A DNA stretch of 64,000 nt from Flavobacteriales bacterium (GCA_019694805.1 JAIBBG010000001.1:124001-188000), one strand, 5' to 3'. Positions 44,940 to 53,491 are shown, counted from the first letter of the stretch. The notes: generated by a model from the letters alone, not told the origin. Program-made: numbers and translations.

Positions 44940-45977
44940 TTACGTTAAAGGATCCTCCTCAAATATTTCATGGCTATATGCCTCGTTAACTGCACGCAAG
45001 AAGGGAATACGCTGGTAACGATCAGGAAAATGCTCCTGAAGTCTTTTGCTGATTTCTGGGTAATAATCAAAATTAATTCCCGGAAACACATGATGTTCTA
45101 CATGGTATGAATGCCAATCAATGAGCTTATCCAAAAAAACTGGTACAATCACAGAGGTTGAAGTTAATAATGGATCGGCAGTATCTCGATAATTTGGATT
45201 GCGCAGATGCTGGGTGATAATAAAAATGATTAAGCCAGCACTATATACAAACCATGAAACCAGAGATACAATAAGATAAAGCTTCCAACCGATGACACCT
45301 ATGATCAACCCTTGGATTCCAAGTACAAATAAGAATTCAAGAAGTACCCTACGCTTTTCCGCTTTTGAATAGCTTGGTCGAAAAGTGACAATTGCAAGTT
45401 TACTTCCTTCAGGGAAAAACACAGAAACAAGATGCTTGCTGGTATAAAAGATCATAGCGAATCCAACTGTAAATGAAAACCTGAGGGATTTGTTGGGGTA
45501 AATAAACATATTATAGATGGTATTCCAAAAGTTTTTCTCGGATTTGAATGTTCGCCGATCAGGATCATCATAACTGTTCATGCTTTTGTGATGATTCAGA
45601 TTATGTATCTTCTCCCACATAGTTGGTGGCATACCACTAAAAGACCAAAAAAACACTTCAGCCATGTATCTATAAGGTTGCTTTCTGATAATGGTTCCAT
45701 GGGTCAGTTCATGGCAATACAAGAATAAACATGCGTATGAAAAACCAATGAGTATTGATAATCCAACAATAACCCACCATTCCGGAAATATGCGAATGAG
45801 GAATAACCATAAAAACACCAATATCACATGTGTAGTCATTGGAATGAGTTTATAATTAGCCGGTTTATAGGCCTGTCTTGGAATATATTTCTTCAGCCTT
45901 GAAGTATAGTATCCTATGCTTTGTGGAGTAGAATCAAGCATCTCTGATGTCAAAGTGGATGAGAAATTCTTGGTCAT
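44940..45977 (-). CDS. Membrane fatty acid desaturase-family protein
   Basis: A 345-residue integral membrane di-iron protein. The three His boxes are H89-ELT-H93 (CHELTHG), HNLNHH (125-130) and HSYHVEHHVFPG (289-300), with hydrophobic helices near 50-90 and 205-255. The family introduces double bonds, hydroxyls or ketones into acyl chains or carotenoids. It overlaps the methyltransferase gene upstream by four bases, so the two products may act in sequence on one lipid; that is inference from layout. Confidence 0.88.
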   Translation of the reverse strand: MTKNFSSTLTSEMLDSTPQSIGYYTSRLKKYIPRQAYKPANYKLIPMTTHVILVFLWLFLIRIFPEWWVIVGLSILIGFSYACLFLYCHELTHGTIIRKQPYRYMAEVFFWSFSGMPPTMWEKIHNLNHHKSMNSYDDPDRRTFKSEKNFWNTIYNMFIYPNKSLRFSFTVGFAMIFYTSKHLVSVFFPEGSKLAIVTFRPSYSKAEKRRVLLEFLFVLGIQGLIIGVIGWKLYLIVSLVSWFVYSAGLIIFIITQHLRNPNYRDTADPLLTSTSVIVPVFLDKLIDWHSYHVEHHVFPGINFDYYPEISKRLQEHFPDRYQRIPFLRAVNEAYSHEIFEEDPLT

Positions 45978-46876
45978 TGTTGTATGTTGAGGAATAGATT
46001 TACTTCAGTTGGTTCATGCATAATACGTATGTGTTCTTTGTTGTATCCCGCATCTTTTGCCAACAGTCTCAACTTACCTGCACTGCGATAGTTGAGATAC
46101 CACTCCCCTATCAATTCCATATACCCGCCGGTTGGATTGAGATCGGAAAAATTTCCAATGATGATGTGCTTCTGGTTTCTAAACCTGGCCAGTATTTTAG
46201 TGAAGGTGTTATCATCAAAATAGTCAAACAATCCAGCAGACCAAACAAGATCATATTGTTCCTGCGGCAAAAACCGAAAAATATTCTGCTGAATAAATGT
46301 TACTTGTGAATTGTATGTTCCCAACAACTCCTTGGCGAAGGCAATGGCATGAGGATCTAATTCAACACATGTAAAATGAAATCTGAAATCCTTTGTTTCA
46401 TCAAAAAACTCTAATAAATCACGACAGGGACCACTTGCAAGATTCAGTACTTCTATACGGTCTGCTGTACTCCTTGATCCAAGATCTGTGAGCCATTGTT
46501 TGAAAAATGTTTTCCGATTACGAACCGCTTGAGGTGCCAACTGAGCATGAAAATAGCGGTCCCACGTTTTCATTTCAGGGTGATCGCTATGCCAGTTGGT
46601 ATATATCTTATCTATGATCTCATAATCTCCTGCATATCCATGCTTTTTCACATAGGCTAGTCCTTGCATCGTAGCATCTGAACCAATGGCGGGAAACAAC
46701 ATACGCATTTCAGAAAGTTCAGCTTTCACCTCTTCTTTCGATTGATGATCATGCAATTTTGAAATGATCTCGCTAAACTTTTGAAAATGCGGTTCTTGTA
46801 TTGAACCATTCATCAGAAGTGATTTCAGGTCCTTTAGCAATTTGCTGACCATGGTGTTGTTCAATTCTTGTGTCAT
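45974..46876 (-). CDS. SAM-dependent methyltransferase, head of LytTR-linked operon
   Basis: A 300-residue class I methyltransferase. The N-terminal ~90 residues are helical. Motif I is VLNLASGPCRDLLEFF, post-I CVELDPHAIAFAK, then VTFIQQNIFRFLPQEQYDLVWSAGLFDY-type motifs II-III. GYMELIGEWYLNYRS near the end resembles methyltransferases acting on lipids or small metabolites. I chose ATG 46876; a longer frame back to 46993 would run through the conserved operator at 46951-46984 and has no family look. It is 148 bases downstream of the LytTR gene. Confidence 0.82.
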   Translation of the reverse strand: MTQELNNTMVSKLLKDLKSLLMNGSIQEPHFQKFSEIISKLHDHQSKEEVKAELSEMRMLFPAIGSDATMQGLAYVKKHGYAGDYEIIDKIYTNWHSDHPEMKTWDRYFHAQLAPQAVRNRKTFFKQWLTDLGSRSTADRIEVLNLASGPCRDLLEFFDETKDFRFHFTCVELDPHAIAFAKELLGTYNSQVTFIQQNIFRFLPQEQYDLVWSAGLFDYFDDNTFTKILARFRNQKHIIIGNFSDLNPTGGYMELIGEWYLNYRSAGKLRLLAKDAGYNKEHIRIMHEPTEVNLFLNIQQ

Positions 46877-46950
46877 CGTTTTTGTTTTGTGGCACAAAGA
46901 ATCACCAGGCTTTTCAGCTTCAATAGTAAGAATCAGAATATGGCGGAAGG

Positions 46951-46984
46951 AAACAGTATCCGGCAGACCCGAACAAGAATCTGG
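46951..46984 (-). promoter_or_regulatory. LytTR-type operator, copy 2
   Basis: On the minus strand ATTCTTGTT (46980-46972) and ATACTGTTT (46959-46951), starts 21 bases apart. It lies 74 bases before the methyltransferase ATG and directly after the LytTR regulator gene. A TTCTTTG sequence nearer the ATG may be the -7 region. Confidence 0.6.
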
Positions 46985-47024
46985 TGAAGTCAATAAGACT
47001 CACATTTCACCCACAAAAACCCAT

Positions 47025-47774
47025 TCAGAGTCTTCTCAATGCTTCAAGAAACTCGTCCTTCTTGCGGCGTGAAACTTCGACATGTGAGCCGTCATCCATT
47101 TCAATTGTCCCTCCTTCACCACGAACAAATTTCTTCACTTGACTCAGATTGATCATGTGTGATTGATGAACACGTATGAACCCAGAATCTGATAACATTT
47201 CCTCACATTCCTTCATGGTTCTGGAGACAACAATCTGGTTCTTGTCTTTCATGAAAAATGTGGTATAAGTATTATGCGACTCCAGTCTAACCACATCATT
47301 CAATTTCACGAATATGTAACCATTGGAAGTCGGCAATGCTAATTTGCTTTCCGACTTATCGCGCAAATTACTTAGAAGTACTTCAATGTTTGGTTGTCGT
47401 TCAGATAGTTGTTTATGTAGAAACTTGTTCACGGCCTCCTGCAATTCACTTTCGGGATAAGGTTTTAGTAAGAAATCTACCGCAGCAACGCGGAACGCTC
47501 TTGTTGCATATCCGGCATGTGATGTTGTAAAAATGACATCGAAATGAATTTTACTCAGAGAATCCAAAAATTCGAATCCATTCATTCCAGGCATTTCTAC
47601 GTCCAAAAAGACCAACCGCGGAGATGTTCTCGCCACAGCGAGCGTGGCCTCTTCCGCAGAAGAACATTTGCCGGTAATATTGAGTTGCGGAAATAAGTTT
47701 TGCAAGCGTGTTTCCAATTGTTCACGTTGCGCGGGTTCATCATCAACAATCAGAACATCGATCTTATCTTCCAT
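47025..47774 (-). CDS. LytTR-family DNA-binding response regulator
   Basis: A 249-residue LytR/AlgR-type regulator. The receiver domain (1-120) has the acidic pair in VLIVDDEPA, phospho-acceptor D58 in LVFLDVEMPGMNG, and a switch Lys in LLKPYPE. Residues ~145-249 form the LytTR domain (YIFVKLNDVVRLESHNTYT, SGFIRVHQSHMINL and VKKFVRGEGGTIEM), which binds direct repeats about 21 bases apart. It overlaps the kinase gene by one base and is the likely ligand of the two elements at 43331 and 46951. Confidence 0.93.
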   Translation of the reverse strand: MEDKIDVLIVDDEPAQREQLETRLQNLFPQLNITGKCSSAEEATLAVARTSPRLVFLDVEMPGMNGFEFLDSLSKIHFDVIFTTSHAGYATRAFRVAAVDFLLKPYPESELQEAVNKFLHKQLSERQPNIEVLLSNLRDKSESKLALPTSNGYIFVKLNDVVRLESHNTYTTFFMKDKNQIVVSRTMKECEEMLSDSGFIRVHQSHMINLSQVKKFVRGEGGTIEMDDGSHVEVSRRKKDEFLEALRRL

Positions 47775-48562
47775 CAGAATTGGGGTATATAGGGTAATGT
47801 AATTTCAGTGATCATTCCACTGTGCTCATGAGAAGAATTGGTCAATATCCGAGATTCAAACCGCGTTTCCCGGCCTTCAAGTTCCGCCAGTGCATCAAGC
47901 TGCTGACTGATAAGACTCCTTCCCAATGATTTTTCCTTACCTGGCAATTGCAACCTTTCAAATCGTTCTGCAATTACACCATTGTCAGTTACTCGCATGA
48001 GCAGTTGATCCTCTTTACTTTCAATGACTATGGTTATTTTTCCATCTTGTTTTCTACTTTCAAAACCATGCCATACCGCATTTTCTACCAACGGCTGAAG
48101 CAGAAGCATGGGCACCGCAATGTTTGAAGTCTCCATGTTTTCTTCTAGGTGTATTTCATAGGTAAATCGATCTCCCGAACGCAAGCGTTCAAGCTCAAGA
48201 TATGCTTTCAAAATATCCAGATCTTCTTCCAATGTTATCAGTTTCTTTCCGGAGTTTTCCAATATTCGTCTGGTAAGAAAAGAAAATTTAAGAAGATAGT
48301 CACTTGCCTTTTCCGTCTGGTGCTGTTGGATACAATAATGTATTGAATTCAAACAATTGAAGATAAAATGAGGATGGATTTGTGCACGGATTGCTTGCAA
48401 TTCCAGTTCAAGTTGTTTACGACGTAATGTGCTCTCCCTATTTCGACGATAAATGATGAAAACAATGAAAGAAAAAGCAACCAAAAATGGGAGCAAAACA
48501 AGTAAAGAGACTTTGTTTATCAATTCTCCCGTTTGAGCTATTTCCGACTGAAGCAGCAACAT
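47774..48562 (-). CDS. LytS-like sensor histidine kinase
   Basis: A 262-residue kinase of the His_kinase/LytS group, small for the family. One membrane helix (LLVLLPFLVAFSFIVFIIY, about 20-38) is followed by a short basic linker, the phosphorylation helix QIHPHFIFNCLNSIHY (phospho-acceptor H65) and an ATPase domain (VPMLLLQPLVENAVWHGF, VTDNG). There is almost no extracellular part, so the signal is sensed in the membrane or passed by a partner; the 7-helix protein or lipoprotein of the same locus are candidates. It is coupled to the LytTR gene. Confidence 0.9.
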   Translation of the reverse strand: MLLLQSEIAQTGELINKVSLLVLLPFLVAFSFIVFIIYRRNRESTLRRKQLELELQAIRAQIHPHFIFNCLNSIHYCIQQHQTEKASDYLLKFSFLTRRILENSGKKLITLEEDLDILKAYLELERLRSGDRFTYEIHLEENMETSNIAVPMLLLQPLVENAVWHGFESRKQDGKITIVIESKEDQLLMRVTDNGVIAERFERLQLPGKEKSLGRSLISQQLDALAELEGRETRFESRILTNSSHEHSGMITEITLPYIPQF

Positions 48563-48664
48563 GGCCCGAAATATACGTGACCATTCTCTAACACTTCATC
48601 AGAGATGAAGTAATATCTTAGTGATAAGAGAGGAAATTGCGTTTCAAATGCCTAATCTTGCATC

Positions 48665-48994
48665 ATGAAATCAGAACAGATCAGGATCGATATCGAACTG
48701 GACGATAATCATGTTCCGGAAAAAATCATTTGGACCGCATCTCAAAATCAAAAAAGCGCTGAAGCTAAGGCAATGATTTTGGGAGTTTGGGATAAAGAAG
48801 AACAAAACGCCATGCGTATTGATCTTTGGAACAAAGAGATGCAGGTTGATGAAATGAAACAGTTTGTGCACCAGACTTTACTTACGCTGGCAGATAGTTT
48901 CGAACGTGCTACGAATGAAAAACCCATGGCTGATACCATGCGTGATTTCTGCGATTACTTCGCAGAAAAAATGAATATCAAAGCTCCGCTATAA
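48665..48994 (+). CDS. gldC: Gliding motility protein GldC
   Basis: A 109-residue protein matching GldC throughout: IDIELDDNHVPEKIIWTA, ILGVWDKEEQNAMRIDLWN, MQVDEMKQFVHQTL and ADTMRDFCDYFAEKMN. GldC is a small cytoplasmic or peripheral protein needed for efficient gliding; its role is unknown. It is single here, divergent from the LytS gene and ~8.8 kb from gldB, which is unusual. A TAATCTTG sequence just before the ATG is a weak -7 match. Confidence 0.9.
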   Translation: MKSEQIRIDIELDDNHVPEKIIWTASQNQKSAEAKAMILGVWDKEEQNAMRIDLWNKEMQVDEMKQFVHQTLLTLADSFERATNEKPMADTMRDFCDYFAEKMNIKAPL

Positions 48995-49015
48995 ATATCC
49001 TTTACTAGTCTTCGA

Positions 49016-50221
49016 TCAATCGTAAGGCAGTGCGATCATCAGTGAAGCAAAGGTGGACGGATTGATCTGTACCTGCTCATTCATCATTTGATTCATGATA
49101 TTGTATTCGGCTGACCTTGTGGCCATGATCAAAGGCAACGGACCAACATCGGTAGTTGTGGTCCAATGATCGAAATATGCTTTGAGCCGAACATAAAACT
49201 CGTTATCTGAAAATCGTTTTGTCTCCTGGATGCCATCTGAATGAGCCAATACATATTGCTCAGGCCATTCGAATCCAGGATAACAGAATCGCATGGCCAC
49301 TATCGGAAGAAAAACATGCAATTTTTCAGCATAGTCTTCAGAAATTCCAGCAGAAGACATGAGTTGTTCCAATGAATGACCATCTTTACCCAAGCCACTT
49401 GTCGTCATGATCTCTATGGCCTTCTGAGCGCATTCTTCCACCGTTTTCAATCGCTGCGTAGTTGTTTCTTGTGGCCTTGTCTCTTCTGTCCTTTTTGAAA
49501 ATAGTCCAAAGAATTTTTTCGCTTCAGGTTCCTTCTTTGGTTCGGGAAATTGCATATCAGATTTCACCAACAACTCGAAATACCTGAAATTGATATATCC
49601 TGCATGTTGCACTTTTCGAAGACGGACAAACATCTGATGATGATCTCCTGCCGGTTCACCATCTTGTAGAAATTCAGAAGTAGGTTGATCATTGACTCTT
49701 GCAGCAAGAGCTCTGAATGTGTGATAACGACCATTTAACGGCGTGGATTCGATCACCTCAATCACCGACTTCATAAATTCTTCAACCACTATCATCAGAT
49801 CATCTCCGATAGGTACTTGAGGGTTGGCAGGTGAAGCCATGATTCTCGGTCCAGAAGTATAACAGGTATATGAATTTCCTTCTATTTTCCTTTCAAGAAC
49901 ATTGACCATTTCGCCATGTATTCCTGAACCAAAAGCTTTCACCAATAAAATATGACAGAATTGAATATAGAACTGCACGCATTGCTGTATGGCAGCTTCA
50001 GCAGTTCTTCCTTGACCAACATATGATTCAATGAAAGAATCTCCTCCGGGGAGAAAAATTTTCATATCCAATCTGCACTTGAAAGCCTGCTCTGCCATTT
50101 GAGACACATTGACATTTGGCTTGAAATAAATACCCGTTGGATCAAGTGTAGCGAAATACTCTCCAATTGGCGAAAATCGAATTCCCTGCTGATGCAGGTA
50201 CATAAGCACAGTTTGTTCCAT
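49016..50221 (-). CDS. Uncharacterised cytoplasmic protein (DUF6348-like N-terminus)
   Basis: A 401-residue soluble protein without signal peptide or membrane helix. The N-terminal half (MKIFLPGGDSFIESYVGQGR, then AEAAIQQCVQFYIQFCHILL) resembles the DUF6348 pattern of an acidic 'ES-GxG' loop followed by a helix. A charged linker near 230-255 (PEPKKEPEAKKFFGLFSKR) separates it from a C-terminal domain rich in aromatic and Met residues. Function is unknown. It ends 22 bases from gldC, convergently, and follows engB by 53 bases. Confidence 0.6.
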   Translation of the reverse strand: MEQTVLMYLHQQGIRFSPIGEYFATLDPTGIYFKPNVNVSQMAEQAFKCRLDMKIFLPGGDSFIESYVGQGRTAEAAIQQCVQFYIQFCHILLVKAFGSGIHGEMVNVLERKIEGNSYTCYTSGPRIMASPANPQVPIGDDLMIVVEEFMKSVIEVIESTPLNGRYHTFRALAARVNDQPTSEFLQDGEPAGDHHQMFVRLRKVQHAGYINFRYFELLVKSDMQFPEPKKEPEAKKFFGLFSKRTEETRPQETTTQRLKTVEECAQKAIEIMTTSGLGKDGHSLEQLMSSAGISEDYAEKLHVFLPIVAMRFCYPGFEWPEQYVLAHSDGIQETKRFSDNEFYVRLKAYFDHWTTTTDVGPLPLIMATRSAEYNIMNQMMNEQVQINPSTFASLMIALPYD

Positions 50222-50273
50222 AGTATGATCTTATTCTGTAAAGGGTTAATTTAAATGAAAATAAAGAAGTACA

Positions 50274-50873
50274 TCACATAGATTCTTCGATCAAGGACAA
50301 TAGCTGATCTCTACCCAATCTGGTATCTGAGGAACTTACTATAAAATTCGGAAGGGTTTCGAAATAATCAAGGAGCTTGTTACAAAACGCATTGACGTTG
50401 CGTTCAATTGCTCCGGGCTTTTCCTTATCTGCTTTCGTGAAAACAATGGCAAATGGCAATCCGGCTTCTCCAAGTTTCTTACAAAATTCAAGATCAATTT
50501 TCTGTGGATCAAGTCGAACATCAATGAGCACCATCGTGCAGGCTAACACTTCTCTGTTCTTCAAATAATCCCAAATCATTTTCTCCCACTTCACTCTTTC
50601 TGTCTGTGAAATTTTTGCGTAACCGTATCCGGGAAGATCAACAACGTACCATGGCTTGTTGCTGGCATTGACCAAAAAATGATTGATTAATCTGGTCTTG
50701 CCAGGTGTGCCTGAAGTCTTCGCCAGATTCTTTTTATTGACCAACATATTGATCAGGCTGCTCTTGCCTACATTACTCCTTCCAATAAATGCAAACTCAG
50801 TAAAACCATCCTTCGGACATTGTGAAATTTCTGAAGACGACTTAAGGAATTCAACCGAAGAAATTTTCATCAT
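50274..50873 (-). CDS. engB: Ribosome biogenesis GTP-binding protein EngB/YsxC
   Basis: EngB is a GTPase needed for large-subunit assembly. From the ATG at 50873 the product is 199 residues, the normal size. G1 is GRSNVGKSS (31-39), G2 region TSGTPGKT, G3 DLPGYGYA, G4 TKAD, and the FIVSSSD ending is the G5 area. In-frame starts at 50870 and 50930 exist; the longest adds 19 residues and is unlike the family. The alpha/beta hydrolase gene lies 76 bases upstream. Confidence 0.93.
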   Translation of the reverse strand: MMKISSVEFLKSSSEISQCPKDGFTEFAFIGRSNVGKSSLINMLVNKKNLAKTSGTPGKTRLINHFLVNASNKPWYVVDLPGYGYAKISQTERVKWEKMIWDYLKNREVLACTMVLIDVRLDPQKIDLEFCKKLGEAGLPFAIVFTKADKEKPGAIERNVNAFCNKLLDYFETLPNFIVSSSDTRLGRDQLLSLIEESM

Positions 50874-50949
50874 GATGGGTAGGAATGTAGTTGGTATAAA
50901 AAAGCCGTCGGTGAATTTTCTGATGGACAAAGAAGTGATTGATGATTCA

Positions 50950-51711
50950 TCAAATTCCCTTTTCCTTCATCCAGTTGTCGAGAATTTGATTGAAGACAAC
51001 AGGATGTTCCATCATGGGAGCATGGCCACATTCGTCGATCCAATACAGACTTGAATTCGTCAATAGTTCATGAAACTCTTCCGCAACTTCAGGTGGTGTG
51101 ATGGTGTCGTTTTTACCCCAAATCAAACATGCCGGCATTTTCATATTCGGAAGATCTTTAGCCATGTTATGACGAATAGCAGATTTGGCCAAAGCAAGAA
51201 TTCTTAAAACACGATTGCGGTCGTTGACAACTTCAAAACACTCATCCACCAATTCTGGTGTAGCGTGTTTCGGATCATAAAAAGTCACAGCAACTTTTTG
51301 TCTGATAAACTCTTTATCCTCTCGACGAGGGAAGCTGGATCCGAATGCATTTTCATACAACCCTGAACTCGCTGTAAGTATGAGAGAACTCACCTTCTCA
51401 GGATGCTCTTTACAGTAAACCAATGCAACATGTCCACCCAGTGAATTGCCAAGCAAATTCACTTTGTCATAACCTTTAAACTTGATGAAGTCACGAAGAA
51501 AATGAGCCAAACTTTTTACACCAGTCGTCAATACAGGCATACTGTATAAAGGCAGCATTGGGATTACTACTGTGTGTGTCTTGCTGAAATGATCCACCAC
51601 ATCCCTGAAATTACTCAGCGCCCCAAATAAACCATGAAGAAGGATTAAGGGTTTGCCTTGGCCTTCTTCAATATAGCGGAAATGATTCTCTTCTTTCAGT
51701 TGATAGTCCAT
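50950..51711 (-). CDS. Alpha/beta hydrolase
   Basis: A 253-residue hydrolase. LILLHGLFG is the oxyanion region, S90 in LLGNSLGGH the nucleophile, with D202 (WGKNDTITP) and H230 (ECGHAPMMEHP) completing the triad. The form is close to MhpC/BioH-like esterases. Substrate is unknown. It is divergent from the mraZ operon, with 311 bases between the two starts. Confidence 0.85.
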   Translation of the reverse strand: MDYQLKEENHFRYIEEGQGKPLILLHGLFGALSNFRDVVDHFSKTHTVVIPMLPLYSMPVLTTGVKSLAHFLRDFIKFKGYDKVNLLGNSLGGHVALVYCKEHPEKVSSLILTASSGLYENAFGSSFPRREDKEFIRQKVAVTFYDPKHATPELVDECFEVVNDRNRVLRILALAKSAIRHNMAKDLPNMKMPACLIWGKNDTITPPEVAEEFHELLTNSSLYWIDECGHAPMMEHPVVFNQILDNWMKEKGI

Positions 51712-51964
51712 ACGTGGTGCGAGGTTGTAAAACCAAAGTGGCGAATGTAAAAAAATTATGACGAAACCTGACTGAACTTACTCCGGTGTCGGATTTCTGT
51801 AAAACCGACTTCCGACCAAACTTAAAACTTCTCCCACGATTTACCACCATATCATTTTTCACAAAAAACACCTCCAACACCTTTATTTTTCAATACAATC
51901 GACCCTCATTGAGCTCAAATCCAAAACTTCATCTTTTCAACAAAACGATAAAAATCAGCCCAAA
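51712..51964. other. Intergenic region between hydrolase gene and mraZ operator
   Basis: An AT-rich, non-coding stretch that should hold the hydrolase promoter (minus) and the upstream part of the dcw promoter (plus). I see no clear TTG/TAnnTTTG pair and no convincing gene; short frames here lack family resemblance. Confidence 0.5.
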
Positions 51965-51994
51965 GTGGTAAAATGTGGTAAAATGTAGGTATTT
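51965..51994 (+). promoter_or_regulatory. MraZ operator: three tandem 10-base repeats
   Basis: GTGGTAAAAT (51965-51974), GTGGTAAAAT (51975-51984) and the degenerate GTAGGTATTT (51985-51994) repeat with a 10-base period, directly before mraZ. MraZ binds three or more such phased repeats and represses its own operon. TATTTTCG (51991-51998) is a one-mismatch -7 box overlapping the third repeat, as expected for a repressor site. Confidence 0.8.
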
Positions 51995-52022
51995 TCGTGC
52001 CCGCCAACGCCGGATCGACATT

Positions 52023-52493
52023 ATGCTAAAGCTCTTAGGTGAATACCCATGCAAACTGGACAACAAGGGAAGATTGTTGTTCCCAGCCAAGCTGCGTAAG
52101 TCACTGGAAGAAGTTATACACCAGGGTTTGGTGATCAACCGCGACATCTACACAAAATGTCTGGTGATCTATCCTCAACCGACATGGGAAAAAATGGCGG
52201 CCAAGCTTGATAGAATGAACCCCAACAACAGAAAACATGCTGATTTCATCAGACATTTTCTAAATGGTGCAACTGAATTGGAGTTAGATGCTGTAGGCCG
52301 ACTCAACATTCCATCACATCTGCTTCAATATGCAGAAGTGGATTTGAAGAAGAACAACGAATTGGTGTTGTGTGGCGTGGGACAAAAAATGGAATTGTGG
52401 AATAAAGAGACACGCGAGAAGAAGTTCAGTGATCCTGATTTCGACTTCGGTGCTCTGGCTGATGAAGTGCAGGGAGAATTTGACCAAGAATAA
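52023..52493 (+). CDS. mraZ: Transcriptional regulator MraZ
   Basis: A 156-residue AbrB-fold regulator with two SpoVT/AbrB-like halves: LLGEYPCKLDNKGRLLFPAK at the start and ATELELDAVGRLNIPSHLL in the middle. MraZ forms a ring-shaped oligomer that binds the phased repeats just upstream and controls the dcw genes. ATG 52023 gives the normal N-terminus; a GTG at 51975 would put the operator inside the gene. It is followed by rsmH after 39 bases. Confidence 0.95.
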   Translation: MLKLLGEYPCKLDNKGRLLFPAKLRKSLEEVIHQGLVINRDIYTKCLVIYPQPTWEKMAAKLDRMNPNNRKHADFIRHFLNGATELELDAVGRLNIPSHLLQYAEVDLKKNNELVLCGVGQKMELWNKETREKKFSDPDFDFGALADEVQGEFDQE

Positions 52494-52532
52494 TTGACAT
52501 ACAGCCTTAACCCTGTATGCGAAATTGAATAT

Positions 52533-53456
52533 ATGTCCACGATAAAAAAAGAAGAAGGTTATCACAAACCTGTGTTGCTGATGCCTTCCGTGGATGCCCT
52601 TGATATCAAACCCGACGGGGTTTACGTGGATGTGACTTTCGGTGGTGGAGGTCACTCACGGGAAATTTTGAAAAGACTTAACCAGGGAAAACTTATTGCT
52701 TTCGACCAGGATCCGGATGCCAAAAAAAATGTCATCGCAGATCCCCGGTTCCACTTTGTGGATCAGAATTTCAGATTCATGAAAAACTGGCTCAGGCTAT
52801 TGAAATGTGATAAGGTTGATGGCATTCTGGCTGATCTCGGTGTAAGCAGTCATCAGTTCGACAGCGAAGACCGTGGCTTTTCTATTCGATTCGATGCAAA
52901 ACTCGATATGCGCATGGATCAGCAACGAACTCTCACTGCCGCTAAAGTGGTGAATGAATACAGCGAAGACGACCTGAGGAATATCCTCCGCTCGTATGGT
53001 GAAATAGATGGCGCCGGTAGAATGGCGCGTGACATCATTCAATCCAGACCTATTCGCTCCAGCGAAGAGTTAAAACAAGCCATTGAAAAACATCTTCCCA
53101 GGATGAAAGAACATAAAGTACTCGCTCAGGTGTTTCAGGCACTTCGCATTGAAGTGAACGAAGAATTGGAAGTGTTGAAAGATTTTCTGAAACAATGCAG
53201 CGATGTACTTCAACCAGGTGGAAGATTGGTAGTGATCAGTTATCACTCGCTGGAAGACCGACTGGTAAAAGACTTTATGAAAACAGGGAATTTCGAAGGT
53301 AAACCTGACAAGGATTTTTTCGGAAACCTGCACAGACCTCTCAAACCATTACACTCAAAACCCTTGTTGCCGGATGATGATGAAATATCCGCCAACACAA
53401 GAGCCAGAAGTGCGAAAATGAGAGTAGCTGAAAAACTAAATGAAACCTCAAGGTAA
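52533..53456 (+). CDS. rsmH: 16S rRNA m4C1402 methyltransferase RsmH
   Basis: RsmH (MraW) methylates N4 of C1402 in 16S rRNA. The 307-residue protein has YHKPVLLMPSVDAL, the SAM loop VDVTFGGGGHSREIL, LADLGVSSHQFDSEDRGFS, and a C-terminal VISYHSLEDRLVKDFM, all diagnostic. The ATG at 52533 gives the family N-terminus; a TTG directly after the mraZ stop would add 13 residues. Second gene of the dcw operon. Confidence 0.95.
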   Translation: MSTIKKEEGYHKPVLLMPSVDALDIKPDGVYVDVTFGGGGHSREILKRLNQGKLIAFDQDPDAKKNVIADPRFHFVDQNFRFMKNWLRLLKCDKVDGILADLGVSSHQFDSEDRGFSIRFDAKLDMRMDQQRTLTAAKVVNEYSEDDLRNILRSYGEIDGAGRMARDIIQSRPIRSSEELKQAIEKHLPRMKEHKVLAQVFQALRIEVNEELEVLKDFLKQCSDVLQPGGRLVVISYHSLEDRLVKDFMKTGNFEGKPDKDFFGNLHRPLKPLHSKPLLPDDDEISANTRARSAKMRVAEKLNETSR

Positions 53457-53491
53457 GAACACCGAGTTCTACCCTGACGATAGTGAAAACA

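Noticed and set aside
46877-46993. Longer start for the methyltransferase at 46993
   Set aside because: The extra 39 codons overlap the conserved operator and have no family resemblance.
51787-51815. GTCGGA/TCCGAC inverted repeat upstream of mraZ
   Set aside because: Only six bases with a long loop and no T-run; within chance expectation.
51975-52022. GTG start for mraZ at 51975
   Set aside because: It lies inside the second operator repeat and adds 16 residues not found in MraZ.
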